Shown piece by piece: positions 35,877-43,785 of a DNA stretch of 58,962 bases (its first letter is position 1; each line of letters begins with the position of its first letter). A program made the position numbers and the translations under genes. The notes under the pieces are model-generated. The model was not told the origin of the DNA. It did not search any database and saw only the letters and a list, made by a program, of their open reading frames with translations. Origin of the DNA: an uncultured Agathobacter sp. (GTDB lineage Bacteria; Bacillota; Clostridia; Lachnospirales; Lachnospiraceae); assembly GCA_934365945.1 (NCBI GenBank), contig CAKRNE010000015.1, positions 1-58,962 of the forward strand, given 5' to 3'.

Positions 35877-35925
35877 CATCGAAAAATAAGTTTCTGGCTA
35901 CAGGCTGGTTACTTATTATTCGATG
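35877..35925 (+). other. Hairpin after potCD
   Basis: CATCGAAAAATAAGT (35877-35891) and ACTTATTATTCGATG (35911-35925) pair at 14 of 15 positions around a 19-base loop. It begins three bases after the potCD stop and has no U run, so it may protect the 3' end; the strong terminator follows at 36031. Confidence 0.6.
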
Positions 35926-36030
35926 TACTAGGAACTAATAGCGCAGCTATAGTTTGTATAAAGTCACAAAAATCACGTGCAAAAATTGTATAAAAATACA
36001 TATTGCAAACTACATCAAACAATGATAGAG

Positions 36031-36065
36031 TAAAACCCACGAAGCGCCATGCTTCGTGGGTTTTA
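36031..36065. terminator. Strong bidirectional terminator of the pot operon
   Basis: TAAAACCCACGAAGC and GCTTCGTGGGTTTTA make a perfect 15-bp stem with a 5-base loop, followed by CTTTT. It closes the pot operon. Confidence 0.9.
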
Positions 36066-36110
36066 CTTTTCCACGAGATCCGATAGCTTATGCTCTTCAT
36101 AAGGAGAGAC

Positions 36111-37004
36111 ATGAAATATACGGAGTTTTTACAAACTATCGAAACTGAAATAACTTCCAGGCTTGATGACAATTTCAAGCTTAGCATCCATCCTGTTGAG
36201 AAGAACAATGGGAATGTTTATGATGGATTAATGATAATCAATCCAAAGTTCAACATAGCACCGACCATTTATCTCAATCCATACTATCACTGGTATCTTG
36301 ATGGTGTATCGATTGATTCTATTCTCGATGCAATTTTATCCACCTACAATCAATGCAAACCAACTGAAGATTTTGACATAGGCTTCTGTAAAGATTTTTC
36401 AAAAGCTAAGGACAAGATTATTATCCACCTTATAAACTATGAAAAAAACAAAAAAATGCTGCAGCATGTACCGCACATAAAATATCTGGACTTTGCAATT
36501 GTTTTTCAGCTTTATGTCGGTCCAAATCTGCCCGAATACGGCACCATAACTATCACTGACGCATTGTTTAACAGTTGGGGAGCAGACATGGAAGAGCTCA
36601 TACGTGTTGCGCTGAAAAACACACCTGAGATACTGCCCCTCTCACTTATCAATATGGCTGAATTCATCTCTGACAAATGTCCGGAATATGCCCAGACGCT
36701 TAAAGAAATGGGGGACTTTGAAGATCTGCCGATATATATACTGACCAATCAAAGACGCTCTAACGGAGCCTCTGCCATACTGTATCCCGGCATTCTTCGC
36801 TCTATTTCCAAAAAGCTTGGCGGAAACCTGCTGCTCATTCCTAGCAGCATACATGAGTTCCTTGTGATGCCTCTGGATGACAGAATTGATATTCACAATC
36901 TTAGTGAATTTATCTGCGAGGTAAATGCCTCAGAAATACGTGATGACGAGATACTCGGCGAACGATACTATATATACGACTGCAAAACCGACACTGTATA
37001 CTAA
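36111..37004 (+). CDS. DUF5688 family protein
   Basis: A 297-residue soluble protein from ATG 36111 (MKYTEFLQTIETEI), behind AAGGAG. I recognise it as DUF5688, common in Lachnospiraceae and without known function. Visible features are the N-terminal repeat-like motif PTIYLNPYYHWYLDG and a central helical part. The segment LPIYILTNQRRSNGASAILY, then LLLIPSSIHEFLV, resembles a small alpha/beta core. It stands alone between two terminators. No catalytic motif is evident. Confidence 0.75.
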   Translation: MKYTEFLQTIETEITSRLDDNFKLSIHPVEKNNGNVYDGLMIINPKFNIAPTIYLNPYYHWYLDGVSIDSILDAILSTYNQCKPTEDFDIGFCKDFSKAKDKIIIHLINYEKNKKMLQHVPHIKYLDFAIVFQLYVGPNLPEYGTITITDALFNSWGADMEELIRVALKNTPEILPLSLINMAEFISDKCPEYAQTLKEMGDFEDLPIYILTNQRRSNGASAILYPGILRSISKKLGGNLLLIPSSIHEFLVMPLDDRIDIHNLSEFICEVNASEIRDDEILGERYYIYDCKTDTVY

Positions 37005-37015
37005 GCATTAAAAAT

Positions 37016-37047
37016 ACCGGATAGCATATATTAAATATGCATCCGGT
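37016..37047 (+). terminator. Terminator of the DUF5688 gene
   Basis: ACCGGAT-A-GCATAT and ATATGC-ATCCGGT pair as a long stem with one bulge, followed by ACTTTTAT. Confidence 0.75.
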
Positions 37048-37091
37048 ACTTTTATAATTGTCATTTTTAATTGCCACAAAGCATGTCATAC

Positions 37092-37125
37092 GTTACTGTT
37101 CACACTGTTAGGTGTGAACAGCAAC
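37092..37125. repeat. 34-bp palindromic repeat, copy 2, overlapping the glgA 3' end
   Basis: GTTACTGTTCACAC and GTGTGAACAGCAAC form a palindrome with a 6-base loop. It is the same element as 22301-22334 with three differences. The glgA stop codon (37100-37102) and the preceding seven to eight codons (CCSHLTV) are read from it. Confidence 0.85.
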
Positions 37126-38560
37126 TGTCATACAGCTTCTCATACTCTCTCGCAGAAGAATTCCATGAGAAGTCCTGCCTCATGGCACGCTCTATCATCT
37201 CCTGCCATCTATCCTTGTGATTCGTGAAAACATCCAAAGCATATTTGATGACATGCAGCATATCATGTGCATTAAAATCCGAAAATGAAAATCCGGTTCC
37301 CACATCCTCATATTCATTGTAAGGCTGCACTGTATCCTTTAGTCCTCCTGTCTCCCTGACAATCGGGAGTGTTCCGTATCTCATTGACATAAGCTGGCTC
37401 AGTCCACACGGCTCAAAAAGTGAAGGCATCAAAAAAGCATCACAGCCTGCATAAATCTCATGCGCCTTTTCCTCCGAATATCCTATAAATACACTGAGCT
37501 TATCAGGATATTTGTCATGGAAGTAATTGAACATATCCACATACTGCTCTTCGCCTGTTCCAAGTACAGCAAACTGTACATTCATCGTGGAAAGCATTTC
37601 CTCCATCATATATGCTACAAGATCAAAGCCCTTCTGGTTTGTCATCCGCGATACAATACCGATGAGCATTGCATCCTTGTCAACCTTAAGCCCCTCCTTC
37701 TCCTGTAAGCTTCTCTTGTCTGCAATCTTTCCGCTTGTATTTCTGACTGAGAAATTTTTATAAATATATTTGTCCTTCATAGGATTATAAACTTCATAAT
37801 CTATGCCGTTTACAATTCCCCTCAGATGTCTTCGCCTCTCAAGCATCAGGCCGTCTAAGCCCTCGCCTCCCTCAGGTGTGCATATCTCATCGGCATATGT
37901 AGGGCTGACTGTAGTCACTTCATCCGCATATACAATGCCACCCTTCAGATAATTCGCCTCCCCGTAAAACTCGAGCTCTCCTGAATTGAAAATGTGCTCC
38001 GGAAGTCCAGTAATATCAGCAATCTCTTTGATTTTCCAGCGCCCCTGAAACTTCATATTGTGAATAGTAAAGACAGTTTTTATTCCTGCATAAAAGTTGT
38101 CAGAGCCATATACAGTCTTTAGAAATACTGGCAACAGTCCTGTCTGCCAGTCGTTACAATGTATCACATCCGGTGCAAAATCTATTACAGGCAAAGCCTC
38201 AAGCACAGCCTTTGAAAAAAATGCAAATTTTTCAACATCCTCATATATATTGTTGTATGGCTTATCTCCTGCAAAGTAAAACTCATTGTCCACAAAATAA
38301 TAAGTCACTCCATCATACTGTGACATAAAAATCCCTGCATACTGCCTGCGCCAGTTGAGATTCACATAAAAATGACAGATAAACTTAAGCTGCTGCAGTA
38401 AATCCTCACTCATGCATTTGTACTTCGGCAGAATAACCCTCACGTCATATCTGTCCCTGTCAAAATACTTTGGTAAAGAACCCACTACATCTGCAAGTCC
38501 ACCTGTCTTCATATAAGGTATTGCCTCTGATGCGGCCATTAGTATTTTAGTTTTCTCCAT
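37100..38560 (-). CDS. glgA: Glycogen synthase (ADP-glucose type)
   Basis: Extends alpha-1,4-glucan from ADP-glucose, GT5 family. The 486-residue length is normal. Motifs are KTGGLADVVGSLPK at the N terminus (ADP-glucose binding) and the GT-B C-terminal stretch MPSLFEPCGLSQLMSMRYGT with the conserved glutamates. ATG at 38560 has GGGGAGG upstream. No other glg genes are in the window. The last residues (CCSHLTV) are encoded by a copy of the dispersed palindromic repeat, so the original C terminus was probably replaced. Confidence 0.94.
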   Translation of the reverse strand: MEKTKILMAASEAIPYMKTGGLADVVGSLPKYFDRDRYDVRVILPKYKCMSEDLLQQLKFICHFYVNLNWRRQYAGIFMSQYDGVTYYFVDNEFYFAGDKPYNNIYEDVEKFAFFSKAVLEALPVIDFAPDVIHCNDWQTGLLPVFLKTVYGSDNFYAGIKTVFTIHNMKFQGRWKIKEIADITGLPEHIFNSGELEFYGEANYLKGGIVYADEVTTVSPTYADEICTPEGGEGLDGLMLERRRHLRGIVNGIDYEVYNPMKDKYIYKNFSVRNTSGKIADKRSLQEKEGLKVDKDAMLIGIVSRMTNQKGFDLVAYMMEEMLSTMNVQFAVLGTGEEQYVDMFNYFHDKYPDKLSVFIGYSEEKAHEIYAGCDAFLMPSLFEPCGLSQLMSMRYGTLPIVRETGGLKDTVQPYNEYEDVGTGFSFSDFNAHDMLHVIKYALDVFTNHKDRWQEMIERAMRQDFSWNSSAREYEKLYDSCCSHLTV

Positions 38561-38610
38561 GCTGATACCTCCCCGCCAGATTACTATATTTCAACTAATC
38601 TGATAAAAAT

Positions 38611-38658
38611 ATAATATACATCCTATACACTATACAAATAGAATGTATACTATATTAT
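38611..38658. other. AT-rich imperfect palindrome upstream of glgA
   Basis: ATAATATACAT-CCTAT on the left and ATAG-AATGTATA-CTATATTAT on the right form an imperfect inverted repeat across about 48 bases. It lies some 50-100 bases before the glgA start and includes -10-like sequences. It could be an operator. Confidence 0.45.
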
Positions 38659-38752
38659 ATCACGCGAAAGTACATTTTGCCTAGTTAATTTTGTTAAAAC
38701 ATGGTTTTATTTGTCTAAAATGACGATTTTTGTGCTGTTTTAAGCTGCAAAT

Positions 38753-39301
38753 CTACATTCCCAGACGTATTCTGTCTGTAATAAGAGCGATAAACTCTGA
38801 ATTGGTAGGCTTTCCCTTGCCATAATTGACCGTGTATCCAAACATGGAGTCAATTGTATCCATCCTTCCTCTGCTCCACGCCACCTCTATAGCATGTCTT
38901 ATGGCTCTCTCCACCCTGCTTGAGGTAGTCTTATATTTCTTTGCAATCGTCGGATACAAAAGCTTAGTGATAGAGCTAAGCATCTCCATATCCTCCACAC
39001 ACATCACAATCGCAGTCCTCAGATACTGATAGCCCTTGATATGAGCCGGAACTCCTATCTCATGAATGATATCCGTAACCTGCGTTTCAAGTGATTTTTT
39101 CTCCATATATGTATCGTCAAGCGGCTCCGTGTCACCGGATGCCCTCTTTACATACACAAGTACCACATCAGAACCGGCATTACCGTTTATCATGCTGTAT
39201 GCTTCATCGCTACTCTTTGCTGTTCCTAAAAATTCCATGCCCTTCAATAGACTTTGCATGTTTTTCTTTTCGTCTGCTGCTGCGACATTTAAAGTGTCCA
39301 T
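38753..39301 (-). CDS. Spo0A-type regulator with a vestigial receiver
   Basis: A 182-residue protein. Residues ~73-182 are an almost complete Spo0A DNA-binding domain: [18 protein letters not shown], then [19 protein letters not shown] (recognition helix) and [18 protein letters not shown]. Normal Spo0A is 260-270 residues. Here the receiver is cut to about 60-70 residues. The acidic pair survives in part (AAADEKKN), but the phosphoacceptor position reads DVVLVYVKR, with Tyr where Asp should be, and the later strands with the conserved Thr and Lys are missing. It is probably not controlled by a phosphorelay. ATG at 39301 follows AGGAG. Confidence 0.88.
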   Translation of the reverse strand: MDTLNVAAADEKKNMQSLLKGMEFLGTAKSSDEAYSMINGNAGSDVVLVYVKRASGDTEPLDDTYMEKKSLETQVTDIIHEIGVPAHIKGYQYLRTAIVMCVEDMEMLSSITKLLYPTIAKKYKTTSSRVERAIRHAIEVAWSRGRMDTIDSMFGYTVNYGKGKPTNSEFIALITDRIRLGM

Positions 39302-39369
39302 TAAACTCTCCTATGCCACCAATTACTGTCATGTCAAAACAAATTGTATTCTTTTATGATAACACATTT

Positions 39370-39386
39370 TGTCGAATTTTGTCGAG
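39370..39386 (-). promoter_or_regulatory. Tandem Spo0A boxes upstream of the Spo0A-like gene
   Basis: TGTCGAA (39370-39376) is an exact 0A box (TGNCGAA). A second site TGTCGAG (39380-39386) starts 10 bases later, on the same face of the helix. They lie about 70 bases before the ATG of the Spo0A-like gene and could overlap its promoter, suggesting autoregulation. Confidence 0.7.
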
Positions 39387-39464
39387 AGCGTATTTTTTTT
39401 AAAATTTTATGTAACCATTCAGCCCCACACATATTCGCAAAACCGCACGATACCCGTGCTTTCT

Positions 39465-41318
39465 CTATTCTTCAAACTGAGAGTTATACAGCTCTGCATA
39501 AAATCCGTTCTTTGCAAGAAGCTCATCATGTGTACCCTGCTCGATAATGTCTCCGTCCTTCATGACAAGAATCATATCGGCATTCTTGATAGTAGACAGC
39601 CTGTGGGCGATGACAAAGCTTGTTCTGCCCTTCATCAGATTGTCGAGTGCCTTCTGGATACGGATTTCTGTACGTGTATCGACAGAGGATGTGGCCTCAT
39701 CAAGGATAAGGATTGGATTGTCTGCAAGGATAGCTCTTGCAATAGTCAAAAGCTGCTTTTGTCCCTGTGACACATTGGATGCATCCTCGTTGAGCTCCAT
39801 ATCGTAGCCACCCGGCAGTGTCTGGATAAAATGATGGGCATGTGCTGCTTTTGCTGCCGCGATGACCTCCTCATCTGTGGCATCAAGACGGCCGTAGCGG
39901 ATATTTTCCATAATGGTGCCCTTAAAGAGCCATGTGTCCTGCAATACCATGCCGAAAGCATCCCGCAGATCGGCTCTGTTGTAATCCCTGATATCATGTC
40001 CGTCTACAAGAATGGCACCTGAGCTTACATCATAAAATCTCATAAGAAGCTTGACCATGGTAGTCTTTCCTGCTCCTGTCGGTCCAACAATAGCTACCTG
40101 CTGCCCCGGCTTAACCTTTGCGGAAAAATCATTAACGATAATCTGGTCAGGATTGTATCCAAAGTGTACATGCGAAAACTCTACACTTCCCTCAATATGG
40201 TCTGGCTTTACAGGATTTTCCACTGTTATATCCTCTTCCTCCTCCTCGAGGAACTCAAATACACGCTCAGATGCAGCCGCCATCGACTGAAGCTGGTTTG
40301 CCACCTGTGCTATCTGCTGGATAGGCTGTGTGAAATTCTTCACATACTGTATAAATGCCTGGATATCACCGATTGTGATGACATTTTTTATGGCAAGTAT
40401 ACCACCTGAGATGGCAACTCCCGCATATCCTAAGTTTCCTACAAACTGCATGATAGGCATCATAAGTCCTGAGAGAAACTGCGATTTCCAAGCGGATTTG
40501 TAGAGCACATTGTTGGCCTCCTTAAATGTCTTTACAGTCTCTGCCTCTTTATTATATGCCTTTATAACAAGGTGGCCTCCGTAGACCTCCTCTACCTGTC
40601 CGTTTATGTGTCCCAGATACTCCTGCTGCTGTCTGAAGTATTTCTGTGAATGCTTTATGACAAACGAAATAAGTATCATCGAAACAGGCAGGATAACGAG
40701 TGAAATCAGAGTCATGAGCGGTGAAATAGACAGCATCATGACCAGTGTACCGACCAAAGTGGCAACAGATGTAATAATCTGTGTGATACTCTGGTTCAAG
40801 CTCTGTCCGAGTGTGTCCACATCGTTTGTGATACGCGAAAGTACCTCACCGTATGTCCTTGATTCGAAATACTTCATCGGCATACGGTTGATTTTGCTCG
40901 TGATGTCCTTACGCATCCTGTAGCAGGTCTTCTGCGTGATGCCTGTCATGATAAGCCCCTGGACAAACATGAAAATGGCACTCACCACATATAAAGCCAG
41001 CGTAAACAAAAGAACCTTTGCAATATAATCAAAATCTATGCCGCCTGTTCCTGCAATCTTGTTCATAAGTCCCTCGGCCAGCGCAGTGGTGGCTTTACCC
41101 ATGACCTTCGGTCCTGCAACGGAGAAGACAGTCGAAACAGCTGCAAATATCATAACTGCAATGATGGCAGCCCAGTATCTGCCGAGATACTTTATGAGCT
41201 TCTTTGTAGAGCCCTTGAAATCCCTGGCCTTTTCTGTGACCATTCCGGGGCCATGTCCCATTGGCCCTCTTGGCCTCTTAGGAGGCATCTTGAACTGTTC
41301 GTTATTATTCTCACTCAT
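39465..41318 (-). CDS. ABC exporter half with consensus ATP site
   Basis: A 617-residue multidrug-type half transporter with a proline- and glycine-rich lead (RPRGPMGHGPG). The membrane domain of six helices is followed by Walker A GPTGAGKTT, signature NVSQGQKQLLTIARA and Walker B LILDEATSSVD with catalytic Glu. ATG 41318 has GGAGG about 9 bases upstream; an earlier in-frame start is less likely. The upstream half ends one base before it, so the two form a heterodimer of the BmrCD/TM287-288 type. Substrates are unknown. Confidence 0.9.
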   Translation of the reverse strand: MSENNNEQFKMPPKRPRGPMGHGPGMVTEKARDFKGSTKKLIKYLGRYWAAIIAVMIFAAVSTVFSVAGPKVMGKATTALAEGLMNKIAGTGGIDFDYIAKVLLFTLALYVVSAIFMFVQGLIMTGITQKTCYRMRKDITSKINRMPMKYFESRTYGEVLSRITNDVDTLGQSLNQSITQIITSVATLVGTLVMMLSISPLMTLISLVILPVSMILISFVIKHSQKYFRQQQEYLGHINGQVEEVYGGHLVIKAYNKEAETVKTFKEANNVLYKSAWKSQFLSGLMMPIMQFVGNLGYAGVAISGGILAIKNVITIGDIQAFIQYVKNFTQPIQQIAQVANQLQSMAAASERVFEFLEEEEEDITVENPVKPDHIEGSVEFSHVHFGYNPDQIIVNDFSAKVKPGQQVAIVGPTGAGKTTMVKLLMRFYDVSSGAILVDGHDIRDYNRADLRDAFGMVLQDTWLFKGTIMENIRYGRLDATDEEVIAAAKAAHAHHFIQTLPGGYDMELNEDASNVSQGQKQLLTIARAILADNPILILDEATSSVDTRTEIRIQKALDNLMKGRTSFVIAHRLSTIKNADMILVMKDGDIIEQGTHDELLAKNGFYAELYNSQFEE

Positions 41319-41319
41319 C

Positions 41320-43593
41320 TTACATGCCCTCCTTTTCATTATCTAAGCCTGATACAGCCGAAGTATCTGTTGCTGTTTTTGTTGCAGTATATGATGCAGT
41401 ATCTGCTGCTTTATCTGTTGCAGTTTCTGCCGCCTTATCATCAAGTCCAAGTTCCCTGGCTGAAAGCTGTGACTGTGCAATCTGCATATATACATCGCAA
41501 TTTTTAAGAAGCTCCTCGTGGGTGCCCTTTCCTACAATTTTACCGTCATCAAGCACGAGAATCTGGTCAGCATGGATAATAGTGCTGATACGCTGTGCCA
41601 CGATGATTACGGAAGCATTCTCTGTCACCTCAGATAAAGCTGCACGAAGGCGCGCGTCAGTCTTCATATCGAGTGCTGAAAAGCTGTCATCAAACACATA
41701 TATATGAGGATCCTTTGCGATAGCTCTTGCAATGGCAAGCCTCTGCTTCTGACCACCGGACACGTTGGAGCCGCCCTGTGCGATTGAGCTTTCATATCCG
41801 TCATTCTTTATCTCGATAAACTCAGAAGCCTGTGCGATATCCGCAGCCTTTTTTATCTGCTCATCACTCGCATCCGCTTTACCAAAGCGCAGGTTTGAGG
41901 CGATGGTTCCAGAGAAAAGAATACCCTTCTGCGGAACAAAGCCTATTGACTCGCGAAGCTCGCTTAGTGTGTAGTCTCTGATATCGTGTCCGTCAAGCTC
42001 TATTGAGCCTCCCGTCACATCATAGAAACGCGGAATCAGGTTTACAAGTGTAGACTTTCCACAGCCGGTACTTCCGATAATAGCTGTGATTTTGCCCGGC
42101 TCCGCCACAAAATCAATGTCTGAAAGCACATCCTCTTTTGCTCCCGGATATCTGAAATCCACATGGTTGAAACGGATAACACCTCTGTGATCAGCCTCAG
42201 TAACAGGCTCTTTTGGATCATTTACAGTGCTGTTTGTCCTTATAACCTCATCGATACGCTCTGCCGCAACACCTGCTCTCGGAAGCATGATGGACATGGC
42301 TGAAAGCATGAGGAATGACATGACAATCATCATGGCATATGTAATAAACGCAGTCATGGTACCTACCTGCATAGAACCCTTGTCTATTCTGCCTGCTGCA
42401 ACCCACACGATGCCAAGTGTGATGCAGTACATGATCATAGACATACCAGGCATCATAAAGGTCATGACACGGTTTGTAAACAGCTGTGTGCGTGTAAGCT
42501 CACGGTTAGCCTCATCAAACCGCTTTTCCTCCTCCTTCTCACGGCCGAATGCCCTGATAACAGAAAGACCTGTAAGAATCTCACGCGAAACAAGATTTAC
42601 CTTGTCTACAAGAGTCTGCATAATCTTGAACTTTGGCATAGCAATGCCGACCAGTGTGAAAATAAAAACCATGATGGCAACAACCGCAATGGCAATCACC
42701 CACTCCATGCCCGATTTGGTCTGTGCCACCTTGATGATACCACCTATACCAACGATTGGCGCATAAAGCACCATACGAAGCATCATGGTAGTAACCATCT
42801 GAATCTGCTGTATATCGTTCGTGCTTCTCGTAATCAGTGATGCCGTAGAAAATTTGTTAATCTCGGCATTTGAGAAGCCCACAACCTTTGAAAAGGTCTT
42901 CTCTCTCAAATCCCTGCCGACAGCGGCACCGACCTTTGAAGCCGCAAAGCCTACAACACATGCTGCTATAAGCATAATTGCTGCAAAGCCTGCCATCTTG
43001 GCTCCTGCCTTCCACAGATAAGCAACCTGATTGGCATCCACGTCGATTCCTGCATTCTCATCACACTTTGTCGCAAAAGCTACACCCATGGACTTTAAGG
43101 TAGATGAACCCACCGCATCGATTTTGTCCTGCACCTTACTTCTTATCTGCTTTGTCATGTTATCATCGAGCGCTACTGACTGCGGGATAGCCGATGTATC
43201 CACATCCATCTGCTCCCCCGACTGAAAAGCCTGATATGCCATGACAATAGGAACCAAAAGCTCCTCATCCAGCTTATCAAGTGTGTCCGAATCATCAGTC
43301 AGCTTGTATTTTGCCACACTGTCATCAGAATTTGAAGCATCCTCTGCCTCATAACAGTCCGTAAATTTCTCTTTCTCATCAGACAGCATAAATGTCTGTG
43401 CCATCTGATAATCCTCCGAAGTAATCTCCTTTGGCAGGATATGCTCAATGCCATGATTCTGGATACCCACATCAATGATATCAGATGTGTACGCAGGCAA
43501 AGCCAGATCACAGTATGCCTGAGCAATGAGAAAAACAAAAATTAATATGATCCATCGCCAGTATGGAATCAGATTCTTGAAAATTTTACTCAT
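41320..43593 (-). CDS. ABC exporter half with degenerate ATP site and large extracellular insert
   Basis: A 757-residue half transporter, much longer than the usual ~580. Residues ~50-200 between the first two helices are a polar, mostly extracellular insert rich in Asp and Ser. The ATPase domain has GSTGCGKST and NVSGGQKQRLAIARA, but Walker B reads IYVFDDSFSALD, with Asp in place of the catalytic Glu. This is the hallmark of the inactive site in heterodimeric exporters. The C-terminal ~30 residues are a Thr/Ala/Asp repeat (ATDKAADTASYTATKTATD). It is the first gene of the pair. Confidence 0.9.
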   Translation of the reverse strand: MSKIFKNLIPYWRWIILIFVFLIAQAYCDLALPAYTSDIIDVGIQNHGIEHILPKEITSEDYQMAQTFMLSDEKEKFTDCYEAEDASNSDDSVAKYKLTDDSDTLDKLDEELLVPIVMAYQAFQSGEQMDVDTSAIPQSVALDDNMTKQIRSKVQDKIDAVGSSTLKSMGVAFATKCDENAGIDVDANQVAYLWKAGAKMAGFAAIMLIAACVVGFAASKVGAAVGRDLREKTFSKVVGFSNAEINKFSTASLITRSTNDIQQIQMVTTMMLRMVLYAPIVGIGGIIKVAQTKSGMEWVIAIAVVAIMVFIFTLVGIAMPKFKIMQTLVDKVNLVSREILTGLSVIRAFGREKEEEKRFDEANRELTRTQLFTNRVMTFMMPGMSMIMYCITLGIVWVAAGRIDKGSMQVGTMTAFITYAMMIVMSFLMLSAMSIMLPRAGVAAERIDEVIRTNSTVNDPKEPVTEADHRGVIRFNHVDFRYPGAKEDVLSDIDFVAEPGKITAIIGSTGCGKSTLVNLIPRFYDVTGGSIELDGHDIRDYTLSELRESIGFVPQKGILFSGTIASNLRFGKADASDEQIKKAADIAQASEFIEIKNDGYESSIAQGGSNVSGGQKQRLAIARAIAKDPHIYVFDDSFSALDMKTDARLRAALSEVTENASVIIVAQRISTIIHADQILVLDDGKIVGKGTHEELLKNCDVYMQIAQSQLSARELGLDDKAAETATDKAADTASYTATKTATDTSAVSGLDNEKEGM

Positions 43594-43725
43594 AGATTTT
43601 TCCTTTCTTTCCGGTTAATATATTCCCCATACACGAATGCAAAAATATCTGCAATCGTGCGCATACTTTTTATTTTATCAATAAGCGTGGATAATTCAAT
43701 AAAGAAAGTATAAAGAAACAGTAAA

Positions 43726-43776
43726 AAAACAGAGACCATATACATGATTGGTAATCTATATAATGATCTCTGTTTT
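43726..43776. terminator. Terminator of the type IV pilus operon
   Basis: AAAACAGAGA (43726-43735) and TCTCTGTTTT (43767-43776) pair with further partial pairing inside. The minus-strand transcript ends in TTTTTTTAC. It lies 10 bases beyond the stop of the DUF5057 gene and before the ABC exporter genes. Confidence 0.8.
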
Positions 43777-43785
43777 GATTTGTTG

